IMG/VR virus record: IMGVR_UViG_3300003322_000534
Coordinates: 1-40,295 of that record
Length of the DNA: 40,295 nucleotides
Source of the DNA: a virus
Direction: 5' to 3' (one strand)
Shown here: positions 1 to 10,090 of the stretch, in pieces
How the letters are laid out: every line of letters begins with the position of its first letter
Position numbering within the stretch: the first letter of the stretch is position 1
Program-made: the position numbers and the translations under genes
Notes under the pieces: generated by a model
Databases searched by the model: none
What the model was told of the DNA's origin: nothing
What the model saw: only the letters and a program-made list of their open reading frames with translations

Positions 1-860
1 GTGCGACCCTCTATGTGCAGAAGGGCGGCAAATCTCTGCGGGAGTTTCTGTATCGTGATACGGAAGCCGCCTACGGCTCGAGCAACGTAGCCATCCTCGC
101 GCCGCACCTCATAGTCACCCCCGTCGACATGGATGTGCTCTATGGTTCTGAGGAACAGCCAGAACAGTACGCTTACATCGTCAACAGCGACGGCACACTG
201 GCGCAGTTCCATTCGATCCGCGATGAGGAGGTGGCTGGCTTTGCGCTGTGGGATACCGATGGGGATTACAAGTCAGTGTGTGTGGTGGGAAGCAAGGTAT
301 TTGTTGCGGTGCAACGTACTCTCAACAGCGTCTCGACCCGCTGCCTCGAGGTGTTTGAGGAGGGGAGAACCCTCGATTGTTCCCTAGATGCAACTAGTGG
401 CGGCGCTACCACCACGTTTGCTGCAGCCGTTCCGCATCTAGCCAACATGGCTGTGGAGGTGGTTTCCGGCAACCTGTATCTGGGCGGATTTACAGCAGGT
501 GGCACGGGCACTGTGACTACGAATGATGAGGTCACGAGCATTACCGCTGGGCTGGACTATACCCCAACCTTCACCACCCTTCCTGCAGCTAGTGCATTGA
601 GCGAAGGCTCATTGCTGGGCGAGATCAAGAGGCTGGTGAAATGTGTGATTGCGCTTGATAGCTCAGTCGAGTGTGTGGTGGAAGGGCAAAGCTTGATCAT
701 TCGTGATGTAACGGATGACTTAAGCCTAGATCCCACCGCTTTTACTGGCAAAAATGAGTTTTTATTAAAAGGATATAGTCGAGATGCGCAATTCACTGTC
801 GAACAGCAAGTGCCTCTCTCGCTCACGGTCCTCGGATTTAATTTGGAGATAGCGGCCTAA
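1..860 (+). CDS. Tail nozzle / tail tubular protein B-like, C-terminal part (joins 39005-40295)
   Basis: This is the 3' part of a gene whose 5' part ends the window. Frame +3 is open from base 3, and base 40295 plus bases 1-2 complete a Gly codon, giving a 716-residue product across the joint. The joint reads KPFDG then ATLYVQKGGK, which agrees with the conserved block that I recall from podovirus tail-nozzle proteins of the T7 gp12 type (for example VDGATLFVQ followed by LREFLY). The role is to form the distal tail tube through which DNA exits. The stop TAA at 858-860 overlaps the ATG of the next ejection gene. The family call is by pattern and context, with no search done. Confidence 0.85.
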   Translation, partial: ATLYVQKGGKSLREFLYRDTEAAYGSSNVAILAPHLIVTPVDMDVLYGSEEQPEQYAYIVNSDGTLAQFHSIRDEEVAGFALWDTDGDYKSVCVVGSKVFVAVQRTLNSVSTRCLEVFEEGRTLDCSLDATSGGATTTFAAAVPHLANMAVEVVSGNLYLGGFTAGGTGTVTTNDEVTSITAGLDYTPTFTTLPAASALSEGSLLGEIKRLVKCVIALDSSVECVVEGQSLIIRDVTDDLSLDPTAFTGKNEFLLKGYSRDAQFTVEQQVPLSLTVLGFNLEIAA

Positions 861-1327
861 TGGGAGATCCAATAACAGTAGCGTTGATGGTTGGGGGCAC
901 TGCTATTTCAGCCTACGGCCAAATGCAGGCGGGCAAAGCACAAGCACAGGCTGCCGAGTTTGAGCGCGCACAGTATGAGGAGCAGCGCCAGCTCGCACAG
1001 GTCCAGGCGCTTGATGAAGAAAGCCAGCGCCGTAAGCGGCTCAATCAGGTGCTTTCATCGAACCGTGCTGCTGCCGCCGGAGCCGGTATTCAAACGGATG
1101 GTAGCCGTTCATTCCTAGCTATTCAGAAAGATAGCGCGAATGAGGCCGAGCGCGACATTGGGCGCATACGCCTCAATGCCGCATCAACCAATCGCAGCTA
1201 TATGTTGCAGGAACAACAATCGAGCTTGGCAGGTAAGTCAGCTCGGAGTAGTGGGTTCATTGGTGCAGCGGGCACAATCTTAGGCGGCGGGTATCAGCTA
1301 CGACGCGACTCAACGACCAAGGGATAA
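860..1327 (+). CDS. Internal virion protein, gp14-like (ejection protein)
   Basis: 155 residues. The N-terminus has a short hydrophobic Gly/Ala segment (VALMVGGTAISAYGQM), followed by a long Gln/Ala/Glu-rich helical region with coiled-coil character and a second Gly/Ala-rich hydrophobic stretch near the C-terminus. This is the usual shape of the small internal virion protein B of T7-like phages, which is ejected into the host envelope to start the DNA channel. The start overlaps the nozzle stop as TAATG, implying coupled translation. It heads a block of four ejection-type genes, which supports the assignment. The function is inferred from position and composition. Confidence 0.7.
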   Translation: MGDPITVALMVGGTAISAYGQMQAGKAQAQAAEFERAQYEEQRQLAQVQALDEESQRRKRLNQVLSSNRAAAAGAGIQTDGSRSFLAIQKDSANEAERDIGRIRLNAASTNRSYMLQEQQSSLAGKSARSSGFIGAAGTILGGGYQLRRDSTTKG

Positions 1328-1329
1328 AC

Positions 1330-3462
1330 ATGGCCATTCAACGCTATGAACCTACTGTAAGCATCGAACATGGCAGGATTGCTTCTGCCACTGGCCTGCG
1401 CGCTGTTGCTGAGAATTGGGCTGAGGTCGGCCGCACTGGTGCAAAGGTCGCTGATATTGCTTCTTCTGAAATGGAGAAGCAGGCAAGACTAGCGGGCCAG
1501 AAGGAAGGCCAGCAAGCGGTTTGGGTTGATCCTGAGACTGGAACCCCGAAGGTAGTGGGCACTTTGCCTGACGGTACTAGGCCCTATGCTGAGGAATACC
1601 GCAAAGCCGCTGAAGCTGACTACCAATCTAAGCTTGGGGTATCTGCCTTAGTGAAGGCCGGCGAGCTCGCCAATGCAAACGTGGGCAACCCTGAAGGATT
1701 CCGCAATGCCTGGTCTGGATACATCAAAGGCACCGTCGATAGCGTGCCCGATGATCTCAAGCCAGGTGTCGAAACGCTGCTGATGCGCGAAGGTGCCCGG
1801 CATTACTACACGATGCAGCAAGAAGATTTTCAACGCACTCAAGGCCAGGCCAAAGTGAGTGCTATGAACCTGGCCGATATGCAGGAGAAAACCACAGTCG
1901 ACATGCTGCGAAACGCTGGCCTGGCCGGCGGCACTCCTGAGTTCCTTGCCCAGCAGCGAGCCACCCTCGAGGGCCTGATGAATGATCAGGTGCACTACGG
2001 CATCATCTCACCAGAGGAAGCGAGCCAGCGGCTCAAAGATTACGACTTCCGTACCGAGCGCGGCATGATCGCCGGCGAGGCTATCAAGATGGCCAAAGCC
2101 GGCCAGGCCGACAAAGTGCAGGGCTTCCTTAATGAATACGTGCGGAGCTCAAACAAAAACGTCGACGACTACCAGCGCAACATGATCTCTGACTATGCCC
2201 GCGGGGAAGTGGCAACGGAGCTCGCGAAGGCGAAAGCCGAATCTTCTGCTGCCCAGGAAGCTGCAAAAAAGCAGGTGAACGATGCAGCAGACGTGTGGTG
2301 GAAGGGTGAGAATTACGCGCTCGACGATGCACAGGTGATCCGCATTGCTGACGCAACAGGTGATGCGCGGCTTGCAGAGGAGGCTCGCTCGGCACTGGCG
2401 GCTAGAACGGCCATTAAAGACTTCTCTCTGATGTCTGGTCCTGAGCAAGAGGCGGCCCTTAGCCAATCGCGCAAAGGCGGCGGTGAGACACCCGATACAC
2501 TGAAGCTGCGGGATAAGCTCGATAGCATCTACAAAGAAACACAGTCAGCACTCGATACCGGCGACACGCTGGCGCTTGCTACCCGGCGCGGCCTGGTCAC
2601 TGCTGATCCTATCGATCCGGCTAACCCCGACACGCTAAAGAAGCGCGCGGAGGATGTCGCCAAAGTCGACCTGCAGATGGGCGGGGTATCAAACCCGCTG
2701 CTGCCTGTCGAAAAGGACCAGCTCATCAAACTGTTCGATGGCATGGATAGCGAAGGCAAAGTGCAGCTCTATGGCTCACTGAAAGCAGGGATGGGCGATG
2801 ATCTAGCGAGCCGAGCTCTGCGTCAGATCGGTCAAAAGCGTCCGGCAATGGCATTGGCCATGGGCATCTCTGATGATGCACCGGAAGTATCGCGATCAAT
2901 TCTCATGGGTGACTTGGCATTAGAGGCCGATAAGCAGCTATTGGCGGGTGATCTTACCAATTTTGCAGATACCTTCAGCTCCAAGGTGGGCACAGCGGTG
3001 CAAGGTGACGACACACTGCGCAACGCAATCTATGAGGGCGCAAAGGCGGTCTATGCCGAGAGTAAGAAGCGCGGAAAAGAGCTCTCCTTTGAGGATGCAA
3101 TCGACCAGGTAACTGGCGGGGTAGCCGAATATAACGGCACCAAAACGATTGTTCCGAAGCGCGGCATGGATAGCGACGGGTTCGAGGACCTGATCGATGG
3201 AATGGATGACGCGAAGTTCCGGTCAGCCGCCGGCGGGAAGCTGCTAGCCCTTAACGGCAAGGAAGTCTCTGCCGATCTAATCCACAGCCGTGGTGTATTC
3301 GAGTGGGTAGGCGATGGCCATTACATCCTGAAGCTCAAGATCAACGATAGCCTGAGCGGTCAGACGGTGTTTGTGGCCGATGAGAAAGGCAACATCATCA
3401 AGGATAAATGGGGCCGGCCTGTCCCTGCTGAGCTCAACCTGAAGCCGCTCGTAGGGGGCTAG
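1330..3462 (+). CDS. Internal virion protein, gp15-like (ejection protein)
   Basis: 710 residues, largely helical, acidic and Ala-rich, with no signal peptide or transmembrane segment. It sits between the gp14-like gene and the transglycosylase-bearing gene, the slot of internal virion protein C in T7-like podoviruses, which forms the periplasmic part of the ejection tunnel. The C-terminal 120 residues look more globular and beta-rich. Spacing is 2 bases to the upstream stop and 1 base to the next ATG, so it is part of one virion operon. The assignment rests on position, size and composition, as I see no catalytic motif. Confidence 0.65.
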   Translation: MAIQRYEPTVSIEHGRIASATGLRAVAENWAEVGRTGAKVADIASSEMEKQARLAGQKEGQQAVWVDPETGTPKVVGTLPDGTRPYAEEYRKAAEADYQSKLGVSALVKAGELANANVGNPEGFRNAWSGYIKGTVDSVPDDLKPGVETLLMREGARHYYTMQQEDFQRTQGQAKVSAMNLADMQEKTTVDMLRNAGLAGGTPEFLAQQRATLEGLMNDQVHYGIISPEEASQRLKDYDFRTERGMIAGEAIKMAKAGQADKVQGFLNEYVRSSNKNVDDYQRNMISDYARGEVATELAKAKAESSAAQEAAKKQVNDAADVWWKGENYALDDAQVIRIADATGDARLAEEARSALAARTAIKDFSLMSGPEQEAALSQSRKGGGETPDTLKLRDKLDSIYKETQSALDTGDTLALATRRGLVTADPIDPANPDTLKKRAEDVAKVDLQMGGVSNPLLPVEKDQLIKLFDGMDSEGKVQLYGSLKAGMGDDLASRALRQIGQKRPAMALAMGISDDAPEVSRSILMGDLALEADKQLLAGDLTNFADTFSSKVGTAVQGDDTLRNAIYEGAKAVYAESKKRGKELSFEDAIDQVTGGVAEYNGTKTIVPKRGMDSDGFEDLIDGMDDAKFRSAAGGKLLALNGKEVSADLIHSRGVFEWVGDGHYILKLKINDSLSGQTVFVADEKGNIIKDKWGRPVPAELNLKPLVGG

Positions 3463-3463
3463 A

Positions 3464-6166
3464 ATGCCCCTCTTTGACAAGAAAGATACACTCGGCACTG
3501 CGGTAAGAAACCCGCTCGAGCGTCTGCCTACCGAAGCTGGTGAAGCACTGGACCTTGGCTATGAGAACGTGCTGCGTACCAGCCGCACCGATTCCATTGA
3601 GATCGGGCTGAAGGAAGAATACCAAACCATTTTGGATGAGATCGAGAAGCGCACAGGGCAGCGGCTCATCAATCCCGTCAATTACGTCGGTTACCAGGAT
3701 ACCCCAACCTATGCAGAGGGGAAGGTAGGGGTGCAGCCAGCTCGCCGGAATATGTACGGCGCACAAATCGGTGTGATCAACGAGTTCATAAATCGCAATC
3801 AGGAAGCGCTTTCTGGCATGCCTCCCATTAATGAGGCAGAGATCAAGAAAAAGGCGGTCGAGAAAGCGTTGCGTGCACGGAACGAATGGTCATTAGCCAG
3901 CGAGTATGCAGGGACAGGGGCCAGCGTTGCCGGCTTTGTAGGTGGCATGGGAGCTGGTGTTACTGATCCGCCAAATGTTGCAGCCACTATCATCGGTTTG
4001 TGGGCGCCTCCTAGCCGCGGGCTTCCGCTGGTAATGCGGGAAGCTGGTATCAACATGGCGGCTGAGGTTGTCTCGGAGCCCTCAAAGCGTGACGTGGCGA
4101 CGACGCTCGGCTTTAAGCGCAACCTTGGTGACTTAGCTACCGATGTTGGGATGGCCGGTGTATTCGGTGCTGGCTTCAGTGCGGGTGCTGAAGGTGTCGC
4201 CCGCACCTTCGAGTTTCTGCGCAGAAGCAAGAACCCCATGGCACGCGCGCAGGGCATTGTATCTGAACGGGCCCATGAAACCGTAGTGCAGGATAACCCC
4301 AGTGCAAAGATTGCTGCTGCTGAGAGTGCCGACAATTTGGCAGCAGAGAATCCGAACAGCACAGCCACGGGGAAATTCCAGTTCACTGAGGGCACATGGA
4401 ATGAGTTCGCCAAGGAAACTGGTGTTCCACCCATCATCGAGGGCAAGCCCGATCCGCGGCTCAATGAGAGCTACCAGGATCTTCAGGAGGGCGCTTACCG
4501 CAAGAGAAGCGTCAAATCACTCGAGCAAGCTGGGTTGGCTGTCGATGACACCAATCTGTATCTGTCTCACTTCCTTGGGCAGCAGGGCGCAGTCGATTTC
4601 CTAAAGAAGTTGAAGGCCGATCCTACGGCGCCGGCGGTCAAGTATGTCGACCATGCCGCTGTCGATGCTAACCGCAAGGTGTTCTTCAAAAAGAATGGCA
4701 TGGCTCGCACTGCCCAGGAGCTTTACCAGTGGGCAGCCGGAAAGATGGGTTCGAGCTCCACTGGCCTGCCTGAAGCGCACATAGCCAATTATGACGCTAA
4801 CCTGAAGGCGATGAATGAGGGCGGGCAGATACCTGAGCCGCAGCCTGTGCCTGGTGCTATTAGGCCACCGCATCAGGACGGGCTCGAGCTCGTTGACCCG
4901 AATAGCGTTCAGGTCGACGCAAAGACATTTCAGTTTAAGGAAGGGGGTGATCAGTTTGGGGTTACCGACAGGCTCACAGGCGTTGACAAATGGGAGCCTG
5001 ATTTTGCTGGCGTGGCTTTGGTATATGAACGCGCTGATGGCTCTCGTTTCATTGCTGATGGCCATCAACGCCTAGCGCTTGCCAAGCGCACTGGCGGGGA
5101 ATTGAACGCTCGTATATTGAGAGAGGCCGATGGCTGGACACCAGAAGCAGTGCGGGTGCGCGCGGCCGTAAAGAATATCGCAGAGGGTACGGGCAGCCCG
5201 CTTGATGCAGCCAAGATCATGCGCGCAGCTCGAGCCTCGGATCTCCCGCCTCTTCCTCCTACCTCAGCGCTGGCGCGGCAAGGCAGGGCGCTGGCTGAGC
5301 TCAGTGACGATGCATTCGGCATGGTGGTGAATGGTGTCGTGCCCGAGAATTATGGCGCCCTTGTCGGCCGGCTGATCAAAGATCCGAAGATGCAGGAAGC
5401 TGCTATTCGTGTTCTCAACAAAACCCGCCCTGAGAATGTGACCCAGGCTGAAACCATCATTCGGCAAGTGTCAGACACCGAGATGACAACCACCACTCAA
5501 AGCAGCCTGTTTGGTGAGGAGCACATTTCGGAAAGCCTGTTCCTCGAGCGCGCCAAAGTTATGGATGCCTCGATTAAAGCGCTCAAGAAAGATAAGGCGG
5601 TGTTCTCGACGCTGGTCAATCAGGCTGAGCGGATCGAGGGTGCCGGCAACAAGCTATCCCGTGAAATGAATTTAGAAAGGATGAACCAAGATGCCAAAGT
5701 CGCCGACTACATCCAAAAGCTCGCGAGCCGCAAAGGACCTATCAGCGATGCCCTTACCGATGCAGCCAGGAAGCTCAAAGAAGGAGCAAGGCCTGGTGAT
5801 GCTACCCGAGATTTTCTCCGCACTGTCAGAGGATCAATTGATTCAGGCTTGGACGGGGGGAGCGGAGGACGCATCAGCGGATCGGTTGTTGACAGCAACC
5901 GCGATTTACAACCTGCAGAAATAAAGACACAGCAGGAGTTCCTTGAATCACAGCCGGCGGATTTCCTTGATCACCAAATCAGTACCCAGGTTGATGAGGC
6001 TTTAAGTAATGGCGTGCTTTCCAAAGATATGGAGATGGACATTGATGTTGGCGGCACGATGGTTAAAAAGAAAATCGGTTCGTTATTGGATGACTTGGCA
6101 GCGGATGAGGTGCTTGTACGCGAGCTGACCGCATGCGTTGAGGGAGCAGCGAAGGGTGCAGTATGA
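3464..6166 (+). CDS. Large ejection protein with lytic transglycosylase-like and ParB-like domains
   Basis: 900 residues. Residues about 280-390 resemble a lytic transglycosylase: AAAES with candidate catalytic Glu287, then ATGKFQF about 20 residues later and a Trp-containing helix. That would locally open peptidoglycan during DNA entry. Residues about 490-560 end in DGHQR (532-536), the signature loop of ParB/Srx-type nuclease-like domains, also described in phage 'polyvalent' proteins. The rest is helical. A Gly/Ala-rich hydrophobic stretch lies near residues 140-160. It corresponds by position to the gp16-like internal core protein. The end overlaps the next ATG (ATGA at 6163-6166). The domain calls are motif-based, and activity of the ParB-like part is unknown. 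Confidence 0.7.
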   Translation: MPLFDKKDTLGTAVRNPLERLPTEAGEALDLGYENVLRTSRTDSIEIGLKEEYQTILDEIEKRTGQRLINPVNYVGYQDTPTYAEGKVGVQPARRNMYGAQIGVINEFINRNQEALSGMPPINEAEIKKKAVEKALRARNEWSLASEYAGTGASVAGFVGGMGAGVTDPPNVAATIIGLWAPPSRGLPLVMREAGINMAAEVVSEPSKRDVATTLGFKRNLGDLATDVGMAGVFGAGFSAGAEGVARTFEFLRRSKNPMARAQGIVSERAHETVVQDNPSAKIAAAESADNLAAENPNSTATGKFQFTEGTWNEFAKETGVPPIIEGKPDPRLNESYQDLQEGAYRKRSVKSLEQAGLAVDDTNLYLSHFLGQQGAVDFLKKLKADPTAPAVKYVDHAAVDANRKVFFKKNGMARTAQELYQWAAGKMGSSSTGLPEAHIANYDANLKAMNEGGQIPEPQPVPGAIRPPHQDGLELVDPNSVQVDAKTFQFKEGGDQFGVTDRLTGVDKWEPDFAGVALVYERADGSRFIADGHQRLALAKRTGGELNARILREADGWTPEAVRVRAAVKNIAEGTGSPLDAAKIMRAARASDLPPLPPTSALARQGRALAELSDDAFGMVVNGVVPENYGALVGRLIKDPKMQEAAIRVLNKTRPENVTQAETIIRQVSDTEMTTTTQSSLFGEEHISESLFLERAKVMDASIKALKKDKAVFSTLVNQAERIEGAGNKLSREMNLERMNQDAKVADYIQKLASRKGPISDALTDAARKLKEGARPGDATRDFLRTVRGSIDSGLDGGSGGRISGSVVDSNRDLQPAEIKTQQEFLESQPADFLDHQISTQVDEALSNGVLSKDMEMDIDVGGTMVKKKIGSLLDDLAADEVLVRELTACVEGAAKGAV

Positions 6167-8640
6167 GCGTAAGGAAGTGTCTAATCGGAAAGGTTGAGGC
6201 TGGCACGCTGACCCGTGACCAAATGGGTGAGATCGAGGATCGCTTACGGCGCTACGAGGAGAAGAACCGCCGCGGCATGAACGAGGAGCAAGCCCAGGCA
6301 CTAGCTGCCAAGCAAGCCATGGAAGCCTTCACCAAAGAGAAAGCTACCAAAGCCCGACAAACCAAGATGCGTATGGCGCGACGTGCCGACCTACTCAAGA
6401 ACAAGGAACAATACGGCGAGAATGGATATCGCTGGCTATTGTCTGAGCTGGATATCGACCCATGGGCCAGAAACAGCGCGGCTCCTGTATCAAACCTGCA
6501 GGAGATCCATCGCAATCGTGCTTTCGGCATGATGAATGACCTGCTGACGACCTTTCGGCCCCGGCTGGCTGGTCTGCGGCGCCCGCGTGCCGGCATCGAT
6601 GATGTCGTTCGGGAACTGCACGGACAGAATACCGGGCTTGAGTCGGCCAAGGAAATGGCAGAGGGCTTCCGGTCAGCAGCCAAATATGTGTGGACAGAGT
6701 TCAACAGGGTGGCCGGCGACACGATCCCATGGCGCGAAGATTGGGCCATGCCGCATATCCATGATCCCGTGAAGGTTGGCTCAGTCAGCGCCGAACAGTG
6801 GGCGGATGAGATCATTCCGCTATTGAACCGGGACAAGATGCTCGATCACTCGACTGGCCAAGCGTTGTCCGATACCGAACTGCGCACGATGCTACGCGAT
6901 ACTTATGAATCGATTCGTACCCATGGGATGAATGATAAGGTGCCAGGTACACCAGGGGGCAGCTCGATAGCTAACCGACGCTCTGATGCTCGCATGCTGC
7001 AGTTCAAGGATGGGGATGCATGGTTGCAGTACAGCCAGAAGTACGGCGCCGGGGACCCGCTCGACACTATGGTTGGGTACGTCCAGAGCATGGCGAGAGA
7101 CATTGGCTTAATGGAGAAATTCGGCCCTAATCCAAAGAACGAGGTGCAGTCACTCAAGGACATCATCGCGATTGAAGATGCCCGTAAGCCTGTGCCGCAA
7201 AACCGTAAGGGCTACGCGAAAGCGGAATACCAAAAGACATTGGCTCGAGCTGTCGATAACACCTACGCAACCCTGGCCGGCTCACATGCGACACCAGTGA
7301 ATGGCCTATGGGCAGGAGTGATGAGCGGAGCTCGTAACCTTCTCTCTGCTGCCTTGCTTCAGCGCGCCTTCCTGTCGGCCGTCACCGATCTTAATGGGCA
7401 GCGTATTGCACGACGGATGGTGGGCTTGCCTGAAACCAAAGTGCTCGCCAACATCGTGCGCAATCTTAGGAGTTCGCTGAAGGATGATCAGCAGCTCGCG
7501 CTTCACCTTGGTCTTGGCTCCGATAGCTGGACGCAAACTGCAAGCGGCATGGCCCGGTTTGTTGGCGATGTGGCTGGTCCCGAATGGACCCGTCGGCTTT
7601 CTGACTTCACCATGCGCGCTACCTTGCTGACCCCATGGACACAAGGCGGCAAGAACGTGGTCGGCATGGATCTTTACAGCTTCCTACACCGCAACGCCGG
7701 TAAAGCCTTCGATGCCCTACCTGCCGAGCTCAAAACAGAGTTCTCTCGCTTTGGTATTGGCAGCGAGTATTGGGATGTGATCCGCAAGGCAGATCCGCTC
7801 GAGGCCAGCAATGGCGCGCGCTATGTGAACCCGCTCGAGGTCATGAAGGATGAGCGGCTTGGCCGGGAAGCGGCAACGCGCCTGCAGAATATGGAGGTCA
7901 CCTTGCAGAGGATCGCGGTAATCGAGGCCTCGCCACGTGTGCGAGCTGCAATGATTGGCGATACCAAGCCGGGCACCCTCACTGGTGAAGCACTGCGCAG
8001 CTTCGGCCTGTTCAAAAACTTCCCTCTCACTCAGATGCATTTGCAGATGTTCAATGCAGTGCAGTCGAGGGCAGGGCGCGGGCAATTCAGCCGGGCCAAG
8101 ATGGCTGCCAATATCATCATCGGCTCAGCCGCATTCGGTGGCCTGGCCTTCCAGATCAAGGAGATCCAGAACGGCCGTGACCCTATGAACATGGAAGATC
8201 CGAAATTCTGGGCTGCTGCAATGATGCAGGGAGGGGGTCTGTCTCTATTCGGTGACTACTTATTCGCAGATCAAAACCGCTTCGGCAAAGGGTGGTGGGC
8301 ATCACTTGCTGGGCCAACGGTCGACTTCCTTGATGACGTGAGCAAGCTGACACTCGGCAATGTGCAGGAAGTGCTTAAAGGGAAGGATACCCACCTACCT
8401 AAAGAGCTCGTGAGCTTTGCCGGCAAGTACCTGCCGGGCGGGAAATTCTGGTATTGGGGCCTGGCCTTCCAGCGCTTGGTGCTCGATCAGCTCGATATGG
8501 CGGCAGATCCCAAGGCTTATCGTCGGTTCCAACAGCAGGAACAGCAGTACCTTAAAGAGCGGCACCAGCGTTACTGGTGGAAGAAAGGCAAGACTGAGCC
8601 CGACCGCGCACCTGATCTCGGAGCTGCAGCCGGCCCCTAG
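6163..8640 (+). CDS. Large internal virion / ejection protein
   Basis: 825 residues, starting within the previous stop (ATGA). The N-terminal 100 residues are highly charged and coiled-coil-like. The C-terminal third (from about residue 640) has hydrophobic stretches (MAANIIIGSAAFGGLAF) and a patch rich in Trp and Gly. It resembles the C-terminal half of large ejection or polyvalent phage proteins, which are often fused to the transglycosylase part and here are encoded separately. The likely role is the inner part of the ejection apparatus or cargo injected with DNA. I recognise no enzyme motif, and the function is inferred from position. Confidence 0.6.
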   Translation: MSVRKCLIGKVEAGTLTRDQMGEIEDRLRRYEEKNRRGMNEEQAQALAAKQAMEAFTKEKATKARQTKMRMARRADLLKNKEQYGENGYRWLLSELDIDPWARNSAAPVSNLQEIHRNRAFGMMNDLLTTFRPRLAGLRRPRAGIDDVVRELHGQNTGLESAKEMAEGFRSAAKYVWTEFNRVAGDTIPWREDWAMPHIHDPVKVGSVSAEQWADEIIPLLNRDKMLDHSTGQALSDTELRTMLRDTYESIRTHGMNDKVPGTPGGSSIANRRSDARMLQFKDGDAWLQYSQKYGAGDPLDTMVGYVQSMARDIGLMEKFGPNPKNEVQSLKDIIAIEDARKPVPQNRKGYAKAEYQKTLARAVDNTYATLAGSHATPVNGLWAGVMSGARNLLSAALLQRAFLSAVTDLNGQRIARRMVGLPETKVLANIVRNLRSSLKDDQQLALHLGLGSDSWTQTASGMARFVGDVAGPEWTRRLSDFTMRATLLTPWTQGGKNVVGMDLYSFLHRNAGKAFDALPAELKTEFSRFGIGSEYWDVIRKADPLEASNGARYVNPLEVMKDERLGREAATRLQNMEVTLQRIAVIEASPRVRAAMIGDTKPGTLTGEALRSFGLFKNFPLTQMHLQMFNAVQSRAGRGQFSRAKMAANIIIGSAAFGGLAFQIKEIQNGRDPMNMEDPKFWAAAMMQGGGLSLFGDYLFADQNRFGKGWWASLAGPTVDFLDDVSKLTLGNVQEVLKGKDTHLPKELVSFAGKYLPGGKFWYWGLAFQRLVLDQLDMAADPKAYRRFQQQEQQYLKERHQRYWWKKGKTEPDRAPDLGAAAGP

Positions 8641-8697
8641 TGTGCATTGAGAGAAGGACCACTGAAGGCAATCCTGCCTGACAGGAGAGCCCAACCC

Positions 8698-10065
8698 ATG
8701 CCAGATCCACACGTTACTATTCCCGATGAAGATCCGATCATCCAATACGAGGTCGGCAGCACCCCGGATCAGACCTTCGATATCCCATTCGTGTTTTTCG
8801 ACACGACGGATATTGTCATCTATATCGGCGACGATCTTCTTCCTGCTGGCGGGTATGCGGTTACGGGAAATTCAGGTACATCGGGCGGGTATGATGGCGG
8901 AACCGTTGCGCTCGATGTCGCGATAAGCAACACGACTATCACCATCGTTCGTGAAGTTCCTCCCGTGCGAACGACTGACTTCCCCCTGGCTGGGCCCTTC
9001 AACATTCAGGCGCTCAATACCCAGCTCGACAAGCTATTCGCTATCCAGCAGCAGCAGAACAGGCGCATTGAGCGTTCCATCGCCTTCCCCGATAGTGATG
9101 ACGCCGACCTAATCACCGTGCTCCCATCCGCCTCTAGCCGGGCCGGCAAAGCGATTGTGTTTGACGATGACGGCAATATTGACGTAGCGCTGCAGGTTGC
9201 CGACTCCGTTATCGAGGCTCAAGATGCTGCCGATGAAGCCACCGCTGCTGTCGCGGAGATACAGTCAATCATTGATGGGTATGTTCTCGGCAACACGGTA
9301 GACAGATTTGATGGCACCGGCGCGCAAACGGCTTTCACACTCAGCAGAAATCCAGGCTCGGAAAATAACACCCAGGTTTATGTCTCGGGTGTATATCAGC
9401 AGAAAGATACCTACAGCGTCAATGGCACTACGCTCACCTTCTCGAGCGCCCCTCCGAGTGGGACAGGCAACATCGAGGTGGTGCACGGCTCAACGATTCC
9501 TATGGGCGTGCCTGGCGACGATACGGTTGCGACTGCAAAGATCCAGGCTTCTGCAGTTACCACGGCTAAGATTGCTGACCTGAATGTGACGACAGGTAAG
9601 ATTGCGGATGACGCTGTTACGGCTGCAAAACTTGCCGATACTGCAGTCACTCCCGGCAGCTATACCAATGCCAACATCACGGTTGACCAGCAAGGACGCA
9701 TTACCGCAGCGGCAAGTGGGTCGGCGGGCGTTTTTACCCTGTCGTATACAAGCACAGATCAGACAATCACATCTGCTGGCGGGTTGACTCTGGCGCACGG
9801 TCTTGGCGCGGCGCCTAAATTTGTAAACTTCGAGCTTGTTTGTCAAAGTACCGAACAGGGCTATTCTGTTAATGACGTCATAGTGATACGCGAAGTCAAC
9901 AGTTATTCGTTTGACCGCGGGCTTGCCTGCTGGCTTGACGCAACCAACATAAATATTCGCTTCGGGACGGCGGCGGCGGTGTTCCAGTACGGTCATAAGA
10001 CGACAGGAGCCCAAAGCGCTCTCACAAATGCCAATTGGAAACTAAGAGTGAAGGCGTGGGCGTAG
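8698..10065 (+). CDS. Tail fibre with T7 gp17-like N-terminal domain
   Basis: 455 residues. I chose the ATG at 8698 because an AGGAGAG ribosome site lies 8 bases upstream; an upstream TTG at 8647 would add 17 residues without support. Residues about 10-130 match the virion-anchoring N-terminal domain of T7-like fibres: a strand with FDIPFVFF, then an 'hhYxVxG' turn, then FNIQALNTQLDKLF and a QQQNRR helix. The middle carries TAKIADL / TAAKLADT-type repeats and a PGSYTNANITVDQQGRIT block common in phage fibres. The C-terminal 120 residues are beta-rich and probably bind the receptor. Confidence 0.85.
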   Translation: MPDPHVTIPDEDPIIQYEVGSTPDQTFDIPFVFFDTTDIVIYIGDDLLPAGGYAVTGNSGTSGGYDGGTVALDVAISNTTITIVREVPPVRTTDFPLAGPFNIQALNTQLDKLFAIQQQQNRRIERSIAFPDSDDADLITVLPSASSRAGKAIVFDDDGNIDVALQVADSVIEAQDAADEATAAVAEIQSIIDGYVLGNTVDRFDGTGAQTAFTLSRNPGSENNTQVYVSGVYQQKDTYSVNGTTLTFSSAPPSGTGNIEVVHGSTIPMGVPGDDTVATAKIQASAVTTAKIADLNVTTGKIADDAVTAAKLADTAVTPGSYTNANITVDQQGRITAAASGSAGVFTLSYTSTDQTITSAGGLTLAHGLGAAPKFVNFELVCQSTEQGYSVNDVIVIREVNSYSFDRGLACWLDATNINIRFGTAAAVFQYGHKTTGAQSALTNANWKLRVKAWA

Positions 10066-10090
10066 TTTAACTAAGGTGATGAGATGATTT

